Assembly (NCBI GenBank): GCA_964608315.1
Contig: CAZSNF010000002.1
Span: 62,001 to 126,000, forward strand
DNA length: 64,000 nucleotides
Reading direction: 5' to 3'
DNA from: VXPQ01 sp964608315
GTDB lineage: Bacteria; Bacteroidota; Rhodothermia; Rhodothermales; VXPQ01
Under the pieces are notes generated by a model, which saw only the letters and a list, made by a program, of their open reading frames with translations, was not told the origin of the DNA and searched no databases. Each line of letters opens with the position of its first letter. The first letter of the stretch is position 1. Position numbers and translations under genes: made by a program. Shown piece after piece: positions 1 to 7,149 of this stretch.

Positions 1-45
1 CCAGCCGCTTGCCGCCAAACCATCCCGAATTTCAAAAACATTGTC

Positions 46-339
46 ATGAGTACGCACCAGAGCGTCGTAAAGTGGTTCGACGCCAAAAGAGGTTACGGAT
101 TTATCGTGAACCCGGACGGAGGAGCAGACATTTTTGTACATTACTCCTCAATCCAGACAGAAGAACGGTTCAAAACCTTGTCCAAGGAACAAGGCGTTAC
201 GTTCGATCTGGAGGAAGGCGCCAAGGGGTTGCACGCCGTGAATGTCGTTCCCGCCGAGCAGGAGAATTATGACGATTACTCCTGGGAAGATGACGAGACT
301 CCCCCTGAAGCAGAGGAATATCCCGAGGAGCCATACTAA
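46..339 (+). CDS. Cold-shock (CSD) RNA-binding protein
   Basis: A 97-residue protein with one cold-shock domain, an OB-fold that binds single-stranded RNA or DNA and acts as an RNA chaperone in the cytoplasm. Both nucleic-acid motifs are visible: RNP1 as KRGYGFI (residues 14-20) and RNP2 as DIFVHYS (28-34). The family is usually 65-70 residues long; here the domain is followed by about 28 very acidic, tyrosine-rich residues (70-97). That tail is unlike classical CspA and could weaken or tune nucleic-acid binding, which is inference. A GC-rich palindrome with a T-run follows the stop codon. Confidence 0.93.
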   Translation: MSTHQSVVKWFDAKRGYGFIVNPDGGADIFVHYSSIQTEERFKTLSKEQGVTFDLEEGAKGLHAVNVVPAEQENYDDYSWEDDETPPEAEEYPEEPY

Positions 340-356
340 GGCCCGCGGGCCCTTTT
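340..356 (+). terminator. Putative intrinsic terminator after the cold-shock gene
   Basis: A perfect GC palindrome (GGCCCGCGGGCC, 340-351) starts directly after the stop codon and is followed by CTTTT. The loop would be short, so it may work poorly as a hairpin, but position and T-run fit a terminator. Confidence 0.45.
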
Positions 357-396
357 CCTCAGGCGATCGTTTGTTTTTTGCAGGCGCGTTCCTGTT

Positions 397-852
397 ATGC
401 CGTTCGCATTCTCCGACAAGGACTTCGATCGCATCGCTACCGTGCTGGGCGTACCGGCTCGGCGCGAACCTGCTGTGGTCCGCTATGAACTGCTGGATCA
501 GGCAAGCGGACGGCGGCTCTCGCTGGAAATCACGCCCGAACTTGATCTCCCTGGAGCAGTAGGGGAAGATCAAGCCAATAACCTCATTTCCGTATACGCT
601 ATCGGTTCGTTTCTGCAACTCCAGGGATGCACGGGATTTATCGCCAGCGAGGAGTTGGGCGAAGTCCTTTTCTTTGCGCGCCGCGCGGGCGTTGCGCATG
701 GACTCGTGATCGAACGGGAAGCGGGATGTTCGCTGTATTCGAACGTGGACGAACGGCTGCTCTCCGCCGATTTCACGCTGTTGGCCCCCGAACTCGTCAT
801 GAGCAGCGTTGCGCTTTCGATGACCGAGACGCTCTTCGACGACCTTCGTTGA
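397..852 (+). CDS. Hypothetical protein upstream of ybeY
   Basis: A 151-residue protein that I do not recognise. It has no signal peptide, membrane segment or metal motif. The composition is that of a soluble alpha/beta protein, with a hydrophobic strand-rich stretch around residues 66-110. Its TGA stop shares its last base with the ATG of ybeY (852), so the two are probably translationally coupled. Codon use resembles its neighbours. The ATG at 397 is the only sensible start. Confidence 0.7.
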   Translation: MPFAFSDKDFDRIATVLGVPARREPAVVRYELLDQASGRRLSLEITPELDLPGAVGEDQANNLISVYAIGSFLQLQGCTGFIASEELGEVLFFARRAGVAHGLVIEREAGCSLYSNVDERLLSADFTLLAPELVMSSVALSMTETLFDDLR

Positions 853-1322
853 TGTCCGGGGATACAACCGATCCGGAAGGCGAATTCACTGTAGCGTTGC
901 AGCATGCGTCCTGTGGCCTTCCTGCGGATCGTTTTCGTCGCGTTTTGACGCATGTGCTGTCTGCCGAGGGGATTGCGGTTCGCCATCTTTCGCTGGTGGT
1001 GGCCGGTCGCGAGATCGTGCAGGATATGCACCGGCGCTACCTGAACCGCGAGGAGCCTACGGACGTGCTGGCTTTTGACTATGGCTCCGAAGAGCCGGGC
1101 CCGAAGGCGCCTGCGGTGGACGGAGAAATCTACATTGATTTCGATACGGCCCGCGAACGTTGCCGGGAATTCGGGGCGGACGAAGAGGAGGAAGCCATGC
1201 GCTATGCGATCCACGGCCTCTTGCACCTGATTGGCTACCGCGACAAAACGCCGGCGGATAAAGCGAGAATGCACGAGATCGAAGACCGGTACTTGCGCGC
1301 AACTGGGTATTTTCCGGCATGA
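852..1322 (+). CDS. ybeY: Endoribonuclease YbeY (16S rRNA maturation)
   Basis: A 156-residue YbeY family metalloprotein, a single-strand endoribonuclease of 16S rRNA 3'-end maturation and ribosome quality control. The zinc motif is HGLLHLIGYRD (121-131): the first two histidines are present and the third ligand position is aspartate (D131) where E. coli has histidine. I believe this substitution also occurs in Bacteroidota homologues. The substrate-cleft strands TDVLAFDY (70-77) and GEIYI (91-95) are conserved. I chose the ATG at 852 over in-frame upstream codons because it overlaps the stop of the preceding gene and gives the normal family length. Confidence 0.95.
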   Translation: MSGDTTDPEGEFTVALQHASCGLPADRFRRVLTHVLSAEGIAVRHLSLVVAGREIVQDMHRRYLNREEPTDVLAFDYGSEEPGPKAPAVDGEIYIDFDTARERCREFGADEEEEAMRYAIHGLLHLIGYRDKTPADKARMHEIEDRYLRATGYFPA

Positions 1323-1443
1323 CGGGCAGGAATTTTCGTTTTTATGGTCTTATCCATTGATAATTTCCCGTCAATTCCGTAATACGAAGAAGTGCGCGTA
1401 TGCGCGGCGTCGCAAAGTTTTATTCAATGCAGGGGGTATCCTG

Positions 1444-1758
1444 ATGCAAACACAGATTACGGCCCGTCATTTCGATGCGTCTCCGGCGCTTAAGGAATAC
1501 GCCGAGGCCCGATTGGCGAAACTGGAGCGGGTGTACGACGGCATCACAGAGGTGCGCATCGTATTCTCCGGGAATGGCCACCCGGACAAGGTCAAATCCG
1601 CGGAGGTTATTGTGCATGTGTACCAGCAGACGCTCGCTGCTACGAGCGACGGCGCTACGCATGAGGAGGCGCTTGACGAGTGTACGCGGATCCTTCGCCG
1701 ACGGCTCAAGAAGTACAAGGCGCGGTTGCGGTCCACCAATCAACATTATCAAAAATAG
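1444..1758 (+). CDS. hpf: Ribosome hibernation-promoting factor, short form
   Basis: A 104-residue HPF/RaiA family protein. These bind the 30S subunit across the mRNA channel and hold idle ribosomes inactive in stationary phase. The sequence opens with the family-typical QITARHFDASPALKEYAEARL and ends in a basic patch (RRRLKKYKARLR). Only the N-terminal ribosome-binding domain is present, so this is the short type, without the C-terminal dimerisation domain of long HPF. The ATG at 1444 follows an AGGGGG stretch about 9 bases upstream and gives the expected length; longer in-frame readings add sequence unrelated to the family. The DoxX gene starts two bases after the stop. Confidence 0.93.
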   Translation: MQTQITARHFDASPALKEYAEARLAKLERVYDGITEVRIVFSGNGHPDKVKSAEVIVHVYQQTLAATSDGATHEEALDECTRILRRRLKKYKARLRSTNQHYQK

Positions 1759-1760
1759 TT

Positions 1761-2921
1761 ATGCCTACGTCCATGACGCTGGCGCAGCGCCTGGAGGCGA
1801 ACCGCGATCTCGCCTTTGATTTGCTGCGCATTTATCTCGGGATTGGACTCCTGGTCCGGGGTCTGTTTTTTTTGATTCGCCCTGATGCTTTTACTGCGCT
1901 GGTGGCCGGTAGCGAGGCCTCTATTCTTGCTTCGCCCACCGTCATGCATATCGCGACGGGCGTACATCTGCTGGGCGGGGCCATGCTGGCCATCGGATTG
2001 TATACCCGCCTGGCGGCCTTGTCGCAAGTACCGATTCTCGCAGGCGCCGTTTTGCTGGTTCATCTCCGCGGCGGCTTGTTTACTGCGGGCCAGTCCTTCG
2101 AGTTTTCGGCGCTTGTGCTGTTTTTGCTGATTCCGATTTTTCTGCATGGAGCCGGTCGCTGGTCCGTCGACGCTTTCTGGAGTACGCGGCGTTTCATCCC
2201 GTTTCGCTCGATCGGGGAGCGGCTGGAACGTCTCGGCAACATTGCGTTCGAACTGCTCAGAATCTATCTCGGCGTCGGGCTGTTTGCGCGGGGCGTACTG
2301 TTTATTTCGAACTCGTCTGCGTTTATCGATCTGATAGGCTCTTCGTCGTCGGCGTGGCTTACCTCCGTGGTGCTGATCCACTATGTGGCGTTGTCTCACC
2401 TTGTGGGCGGAGTTATGATTGCCGTCGGTCTTTTTACGCGCGTCGCTGCGCTGGCTCAGCTGCCCATCCTTGTCGGGGCCGTTTTCATCGTGCACTTGCA
2501 GGGCGGACTGCTGGCCGCCACGCAGTCACTGGAGTTCTCGGCGCTCGTCTTGTTCCTGCTGATCCTGCTCGTGCTATGGGGATCCGGGAGGTTATCAGTA
2601 GACAGGCACATCGTGGAACGGCCTGCACATGCAGAGCACTACCGTCATGCGCAGGCGCTGGGCAAAGAGGCTACCGAGGCGGAACCGCTCCTTCCGTCCG
2701 AGTTTGCTCCGGCGCCCGCGGCGGCTTGTCCCTGCGGGCATGGGCAGGAGCATCCCCGGGTCTTCCCGAACATTCGCTACGGCATGTTCAGCGCCGTGTA
2801 CTTCCTGGTGGGCGTGACCGGCCCGCCTCGGGAAGTCGTGTTTCGATGCCGGGACTGCGGGGAGATCGTGACCAGAACGCGGGAGCCGGAGGCATTGCGG
2901 CGGCATCGGTATCAGCGGTAG
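1761..2921 (+). CDS. Tandem DoxX-like membrane protein with C-terminal metal-binding tail
   Basis: A 386-residue inner-membrane protein made of two homologous four-helix units. Each unit starts with a near-identical segment: LLRIYLGIGLLVRG near residue 20 and LLRIYLGVGLFARG near residue 165. Both resemble DoxX/SURF4-like redox-associated membrane proteins, of which single copies are the rule. After the second unit comes a soluble tail with CPC (about 323-325) and CRDC (about 363-366), a plausible zinc ribbon or thiol site. It begins two bases after hpf, so is probably cotranscribed. Substrate and reaction are unknown; a thiol-redox or quinone link is only suggested by the family. Confidence 0.75.
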   Translation: MPTSMTLAQRLEANRDLAFDLLRIYLGIGLLVRGLFFLIRPDAFTALVAGSEASILASPTVMHIATGVHLLGGAMLAIGLYTRLAALSQVPILAGAVLLVHLRGGLFTAGQSFEFSALVLFLLIPIFLHGAGRWSVDAFWSTRRFIPFRSIGERLERLGNIAFELLRIYLGVGLFARGVLFISNSSAFIDLIGSSSSAWLTSVVLIHYVALSHLVGGVMIAVGLFTRVAALAQLPILVGAVFIVHLQGGLLAATQSLEFSALVLFLLILLVLWGSGRLSVDRHIVERPAHAEHYRHAQALGKEATEAEPLLPSEFAPAPAAACPCGHGQEHPRVFPNIRYGMFSAVYFLVGVTGPPREVVFRCRDCGEIVTRTREPEALRRHRYQR

Positions 2922-2947
2922 GGGGTGCAAATCCTGAGCACGCGCGC

Positions 2948-3097
2948 ATGGCCCTGAAGAAGTCTCAACTTTATTCTTCCCTCTGGCAAAGCTGCGACGA
3001 ATTGCGCGGCGGCATGGACGCTTCGCAGTACAAGGACTATGTCCTGACGTTGCTGTTCATAATGGCGCGGATAGGGCGGAATATGGAGCAGCGCTGA
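2948..3097 (+). pseudogene. Fragment of type I restriction methylase HsdM (N-terminus only)
   Basis: Forty-nine codons match the start of HsdM (N6-adenine methyltransferase of type I restriction systems): the typical stretches SLWQSCDELRGGMD and SQYKDYVLTLLFI are present, then homology stops abruptly at about 3060. No methylase catalytic motif, HsdS or HsdR is present nearby. The stretch runs directly into a fragment of another defence-type gene in a different frame, so the locus is a deletion scar, not a working enzyme. Confidence 0.75.
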
Positions 3098-3321
3098 TCA
3101 AAAGACTGGCGACCAAACTGGCGATACGAGGCTGCTCCAGCCGGAGTTTGGCGTTATTGAGCAAGTTCTACAGATGCTACCCGGAGATTTTGCAGACGGC
3201 GTCTGCAAAATCAATGACGGCATCTCAAGACGAGACCTTGAATAACAACAGGGTAACCTCCGCCCGCCATCTGGCGGAATCGGAAATGCTGCGAATTTTG
3301 CAGAGAAGTGATTCGGGTTGA
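3061..3321 (+). pseudogene. Fragment of a DUF1016 (YhcG/PDDEXK-like) N-terminal domain
   Basis: In the frame of codon 3094 an open stretch with no start codon reads RAEYGAALIKRLATKLA, then SRSLALLSKFYRCYPEILQT. This is the characteristic pattern of the DUF1016 N-terminal domain (helical, DNA-binding-like, found on YhcG-type putative nucleases). It ends at a TGA at 3319. The C-terminal PDDEXK nuclease domain is absent. It joins the HsdM fragment near 3060, so two unrelated genes were fused by deletion. The match is by motif memory only. Confidence 0.55.
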
Positions 3322-3402
3322 TTGGACAGCGTTTTTGGGCTTTTAAGGTGCAGGATTGCGACCTTGTTCCGATCCAGCCAACCCATTTATGGAGGTAATT
3401 CC

Positions 3403-3609
3403 ATGCCCAAACGCATCCGCAGAACCCACAGTCCCGACTTCAGGGCGAAGGTAGCCCTTGCCGCCATTCGCGGCGACAGTACGATAGCCGAGATCGTCGC
3501 CAGCTTTGAAGTGCACCCAAATCAGATACCGCCTCAGTATGAGACAGCCCAAATTGGATCAACCCCCGATTTTGTGCAACTCTCCAAGCGGAGAATCAGT
3601 GACGACTGA
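3403..3609 (+). pseudogene. IS3-family transposase OrfA fragment
   Basis: From the ATG at 3403 the product reads PKRIRRTHSPDFRAKVALAA and then TIAEIVASFEVHPNQI. This is the helix-turn-helix start of the small OrfA protein of IS3-family elements. The usual W/K-rich continuation and leucine zipper are missing, the sequence becomes unrelated after about 45 codons, and no OrfB integrase (DDE) follows. No clear terminal inverted repeats were seen. It is a remnant beside the restriction-gene scar. Confidence 0.7.
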
Positions 3610-3796
3610 GGACGTAGGATTCGGTTTGGCGGCGTTCCGTCAACTCGACAGGTAATATCTTACCGCTACGCCAAGCCTCGCGCCTCGTCCCACCCGCCTT
3701 CTTCGGGTGTGGAATGAATGGTTTGATCCTTTTCTCGATCAGGGCGTAGTGCTCTTCGGCCTCCGTAAGCCTTTTATTTTTGTGCACTTTAGGCAT
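3596..3796 (-). CDS. Small basic protein overlapping the Clp-fold protease gene
   Basis: A 66-residue, lysine/arginine-rich protein with no recognised domain. Its ATG (3794-3796) lies inside the last codons of the protease gene, an 8-base overlap, which suggests translational coupling and a linked role. It has no membrane segment or signal. Its 3' end overlaps the decayed IS3 fragment by a few bases, on the opposite strand. It may be a genuine partner of the protease; a chance open frame is less likely given the overlap and the plausible composition. Confidence 0.5.
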   Translation of the reverse strand: MPKVHKNKRLTEAEEHYALIEKRIKPFIPHPKKAGGTRREAWRSGKILPVELTERRQTESYVLSRH

Positions 3797-4688
3797 TTGC
3801 GCTCACGTTGTTATGTGGAGGGACTGAGACGAAGTAAGACCCCTTGTCCGTTTCGATCACCTTGGTGGCTATATCGATATGGAGGTGGCGGGATCTAACG
3901 TACAGTTCGTAAATTTGGTTCCAGTGGCCCGAAGAGGTGTCTAATACATCAATGTTGAGTCCGCAGCTTTGGGCTTCTTTGTGATAGATCGGTCGTGCAT
4001 GCGCCTTCGTATGTTGGGGAAGCAAAAATATCTCAATGTCTTTTTTGATTTTCTCCGGTTTTTTTCCAGATAGCATGCCACCGTTCTGCAGGCATCGGAC
4101 GGCTATGTCGGTTGCCAAGGCCTCTTCCGTCTCCAGATGTCTTATCATGCTGTCATCGTATTTTGCAAGTTGCTGCAAATAGGGCTCTATTTTCCCCGTG
4201 GTTTTCTCTGCCCCCTTGAAAAGCTCTTTATAGCTCTTAACAACATGGTGGACGGGAACTATCTGCCCCTGGAAAACGATTTGCGGATCGACAGGTCCTA
4301 ATTCAGAAACAGGACCCATGAATATCCGGCTGGCGCCGAGACAAACCATTGTGGCAGCAGATTTCGCTTTTCCGGGAACGATTGCCCAATATTCCCCGGC
4401 GCCGCTATAGGATCGCAGAACATTGATCATTCGCTCGGCAGCCAAGCCTGATCCGCCTGGAGAGCTAATCATCACAGCAATCCCGTTCGCAAGATCTAGC
4501 GTCTGTAGCACATCTTCAAGCATCTCAACATCCTGATCATCCATTGCTACCGGATGGTGAAAGCTTGTAAAAAAAGTAATCAGGGGACGCCCAAGATGGC
4601 CACCTATATCAAGGAATAATTGCTGCCTGGTATCATGGCCTTGCGTCTTTTCCGTAAGAACTTTCGCTACGATGGGTTCGTCGGACAT
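3789..4688 (-). CDS. SDH-family Clp-fold serine proteinase (SppA/ClpP-like)
   Basis: A 299-residue cytoplasmic protein of the ClpP/crotonase fold, similar to the SDH proteinase family that includes signal-peptide-peptidase-like enzymes. Visible motifs are the oxyanion-hole loop SSPGGSG (75-81), the nucleophile segment GKAKSAATM with Ser110, and the conserved GPVSELGPVDPQ stretch after it. There is no signal peptide or membrane helix, unlike SppA. It is followed by an overlapping small gene and preceded by about 60 bp that separate it from the oxidase operon. It sits in the accessory segment next to decayed defence genes, so a role in stress or defence is possible but not shown. Confidence 0.8.
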   Translation of the reverse strand: MSDEPIVAKVLTEKTQGHDTRQQLFLDIGGHLGRPLITFFTSFHHPVAMDDQDVEMLEDVLQTLDLANGIAVMISSPGGSGLAAERMINVLRSYSGAGEYWAIVPGKAKSAATMVCLGASRIFMGPVSELGPVDPQIVFQGQIVPVHHVVKSYKELFKGAEKTTGKIEPYLQQLAKYDDSMIRHLETEEALATDIAVRCLQNGGMLSGKKPEKIKKDIEIFLLPQHTKAHARPIYHKEAQSCGLNIDVLDTSSGHWNQIYELYVRSRHLHIDIATKVIETDKGSYFVSVPPHNNVSANA

Positions 4689-4747
4689 TGTATCACTCGT
4701 TTTTATCCCCTGATCAGAATAGATCGCGTTTCAGGTACAGGAGACCG

Positions 4748-5518
4748 CTACGCCCCGGCCCGCTCGTACTGCTCCGCCAGCCAGGCGGCGTACCCCTCCG
4801 CCGTGTGCACCGTAAAGTAGCCCCGCATTCGATAATGGCCCACCCCGCAGAGTTGCGCGCACGCGATTTCCCAGTCGCCGGTGCGGATGGGCGTGAAATA
4901 CAACGGAATGGACAACCCTGGAATCGCGTCCTGCTTCACCCGCATTTCAGTCAGTGTGAAACTGTGGATCACATCCTTGGACGTAAGATGTACGATGACC
5001 GGCTTGTCCACGGGCACATGCAACTCGTTCACCGTTACGATGTCGTCCGCCGCCGCCGGATCGTCGGGCTTTAAACCGACGGGATTGGTTTGCAGGTCCA
5101 CCAGATGGATATCCCGCTCGCCGAATACGCCGTCGGGCCCCGGATAATGGATATTCCACGCGAACTGCTCCGCGATCACATGCACAACCGTGGATTCCTC
5201 CTCGGACGGGTAGTTGCCCTCGGCGCGCAGCGACGCCCAGGTAGGTATCGCGAACGCAAAGAGCAGCACCAGTTCCGCCACGACCACGCCGACCTCCTGA
5301 TAGGTGGAGAGATGCGACTTGGCGCCGTAGTAGTCCGCCCTGGGGTTTCTGGACGCCCGGAACCGGTACAACGTGTAGAGGAAGAACGGCGCCCAGATGA
5401 GAAAAAGAATCAGCATCAGCCAGTGCACCAACCCCATCATGTGGTCGATTTCCGCGCTGTGCGCCGACGCCGCCTCGGGCAGCCCAAGATAATTTGTGAG
5501 ATCAAGCCACTTTAGCAT
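4748..5518 (-). CDS. ctaC: Cytochrome c oxidase subunit II (CuA, no haem c)
   Basis: A 256-residue subunit II of an aa3-type haem-copper oxidase. Two membrane helices (about 30-52 and 76-97) precede a periplasmic cupredoxin domain that takes electrons from cytochrome c. The CuA ligands are visible: His185 (DVIHSF), then Cys220, Cys224, His228 and Met231 in CAQLCGVGHYRM. The haem-adjacent EQFAWNIHY strand is also present. No C-terminal cytochrome c domain exists, in contrast to the second CoxII at 31255-32187. It is the last gene of the oxidase operon read from CoxI at 8928. Confidence 0.95.
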   Translation of the reverse strand: MLKWLDLTNYLGLPEAASAHSAEIDHMMGLVHWLMLILFLIWAPFFLYTLYRFRASRNPRADYYGAKSHLSTYQEVGVVVAELVLLFAFAIPTWASLRAEGNYPSEEESTVVHVIAEQFAWNIHYPGPDGVFGERDIHLVDLQTNPVGLKPDDPAAADDIVTVNELHVPVDKPVIVHLTSKDVIHSFTLTEMRVKQDAIPGLSIPLYFTPIRTGDWEIACAQLCGVGHYRMRGYFTVHTAEGYAAWLAEQYERAGA

Positions 5519-5545
5519 GGGAACAATCAGGCGGATTGATTGGCG

Positions 5546-5872
5546 TTACAAGTCTGTTTCGCTAATGCGGTCGCGCGCGCTTTCATGTACCGGGCGGAGC
5601 GCACCCCCCTCCGTCATGACTGCTTCTCCCCGGGCAAGCAGCCGGGCGCGGCGGCGCATGCGAAGGAAAAACGCCCCGACGCCCCCGCCGACGAAACCGG
5701 TCACGCCGATCAGGAGCAGCATGGCCATCCCGATGCCCTGCGTCACAGGATTTTCCCCGGCGCCGGCGCCCCAGCACATCTCGCAAGCAACCGCCGTATG
5801 GGGGAACAGCGTCAGGCACGCCAGCGCAAGCGGCGGAAACAAGGCGGCGATCCGGCGAACGACGCGCATCAT
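5546..5872 (-). CDS. Small membrane protein of the aa3 oxidase operon (CEMCWG motif)
   Basis: A 108-residue protein with an N-terminal signal or anchor (about 8-26), then CEMCWGAGAGENP right after it, a second helix (about 44-66) and a basic cytoplasmic tail. The Cys-x-x-Cys pair would face the periplasm. Similar short proteins accompany cytochrome oxidase genes in related bacteria, but I know of no assigned function. A role in copper or haem handling for the oxidase is inference. The ATG at 5870-5872 overlaps the TGA of the preceding gene (ATGA), indicating coupling. An immediately adjacent second ATG is the alternative start. Confidence 0.7.
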   Translation of the reverse strand: MMRVVRRIAALFPPLALACLTLFPHTAVACEMCWGAGAGENPVTQGIGMAMLLLIGVTGFVGGGVGAFFLRMRRRARLLARGEAVMTEGGALRPVHESARDRISETDL

Positions 5873-6078
5873 AACCTGCCTCCGGCGATGTACCCCGTAC
5901 GCGCCACTTTTTTCAGGAAACGCCGGCCGTAGACCGCCAGCGCGGCGGCGAGCGAAAATGCAACCGCAGCGGCCGCAATCGACAGGCCGCCGCCGTCCGT
6001 CAGCGCCCATGCCCCGAAACCGAGGGACAACAACGCCGAGGCCACAATAAACACGATATGGAAGGCTTTCAACGACAC
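5869..6078 (-). CDS. Two-helix membrane protein of the aa3 oxidase operon
   Basis: A 69-residue protein that is almost entirely two hydrophobic helices (about 5-27 and 32-52), ending in a basic segment RRFLKKVARTGYIAGG. It starts with GTG two bases after the CoxIV stop and overlaps the next gene by ATGA, so it is firmly inside the operon. It has no recognised family; it may be an accessory or assembly subunit of the oxidase. GTG is used because no ATG lies in the short frame. Confidence 0.65.
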   Translation of the reverse strand: MSLKAFHIVFIVASALLSLGFGAWALTDGGGLSIAAAAVAFSLAAALAVYGRRFLKKVARTGYIAGGRL

Positions 6079-6080
6079 GG

Positions 6081-6404
6081 TCAGAATCCGGGAATTTCAG
6101 TGCCCCCCTGATCTACGTAATACACGCTCAGGATCAGAAACATCGCCAGCAAAAGTCCCAGGCTCAACCATACCAGCCATCGGACGATTTGCTCCTCCGA
6201 AACAAGGTGCATGAAATAGGCCGCCACGAGCCCTGCCTTGACGGTTGCGATCAGCAAGGCGACAATGAGCGCAGGGGCGAAGGGCAGTTCAAGATACCCC
6301 ACGACGACGGTGACCACCGTAAGGACGGCCAGCGACGCAAAAACGAACATGTACACGCGAACGTGCTTTTTTATTTCCTCGATGGAATGTCCCGTATCGC
6401 TCAT
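6081..6404 (-). CDS. Cytochrome c oxidase subunit IV (prokaryotic type)
   Basis: A 107-residue membrane protein with three helices, of the bacterial CoxIV (CtaF/CyoD-like) family, a small structural subunit of haem-copper oxidases. The hallmark ATVKAGLVAAYFMHL is in the second helix. The ATG at 6402-6404 is preferred: it starts MSDTGHSIEEIKKHVRVY, the usual beginning of the family. A TTG 17 codons upstream would extend it without homology. It lies between CoxIII and a two-helix protein in the same operon. Confidence 0.88.
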   Translation of the reverse strand: MSDTGHSIEEIKKHVRVYMFVFASLAVLTVVTVVVGYLELPFAPALIVALLIATVKAGLVAAYFMHLVSEEQIVRWLVWLSLGLLLAMFLILSVYYVDQGGTEIPGF

Positions 6405-6473
6405 GATATTGATCGCGGTGTCGCTTGTAGTGCCCTGTGCGTTTGCGGCCGCCAAACCCGTGCGCCTGACGAA

Positions 6474-7091
6474 TTACAGGAGATAAATGGTCGGAAAGAG
6501 GAATATCCACACGAGATCGACGAAATGCCAGTAAAGCCCGGCGATCTCGATCCGGTTCGTGAACCGTTTCGGGTCGGTCTTCCACATTCGGGCGCCCGGC
6601 CACATGAAATACATGTTGACGAGAATGCCGCCGATCACGTGCAACCCGTGCAATCCGGTCAACACGAAGTAGATGGCGAGAAAGTTGTTCTCGGCGGGAA
6701 GATATCCGTGGCTGAATTTTTCGCCGTATTCAAAGGCCTTTACGATCAGAAAGACGAATCCGAGGGCAATGGTTGCGCCCATGTACAACCGGTACCGGTC
6801 GAATCGCTGCATTGCCAGGGAAGCCCACGACATCACCATGGTGACGCTCGACCCGATAAGCACCATCGTGTTGAGCGTAGCCAGCGGAATGTTCAAAATA
6901 TCCGAGGCCCGTTCGTACATATGTCCCCCAATCTCGCCGGGCCATTCGGGCGCCCCGATGCGCAGGAAAATATACGCCGAGAACAGCCCGCCAAAGAGCA
7001 TGACTTCGGAGGCGAGAAAAAGCCACACCCCGATCTTGGCGTTATTCACGCCCGTATCGGGCCGAGGCGCAACGGTGAATGGAATTTGCAT
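6474..7091 (-). CDS. ctaE: Cytochrome c oxidase subunit III
   Basis: A 205-residue, five-helix subunit III of the aa3 oxidase. The family-typical start KIGVWLFLASEVMLFGGLFSAY and the end GLYWHFVDLVWIFLFPTIYL are clear. The conserved glutamate lies in the first segment (ASEVMLF) and a second conserved His/Glu region in FEYGEKFSHGY. Subunit III stabilises the core and the proton-uptake path. It is 69 bp upstream of CoxIV and 58 bp downstream of CoxI, on the same strand. Confidence 0.95.
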   Translation of the reverse strand: MQIPFTVAPRPDTGVNNAKIGVWLFLASEVMLFGGLFSAYIFLRIGAPEWPGEIGGHMYERASDILNIPLATLNTMVLIGSSVTMVMSWASLAMQRFDRYRLYMGATIALGFVFLIVKAFEYGEKFSHGYLPAENNFLAIYFVLTGLHGLHVIGGILVNMYFMWPGARMWKTDPKRFTNRIEIAGLYWHFVDLVWIFLFPTIYLL

Positions 7092-7149
7092 GGCGGTCGG
7101 GATTCACAAAACGGGTGCTTGCATACGGTAGAAACGTTCCGGCGGCGGA

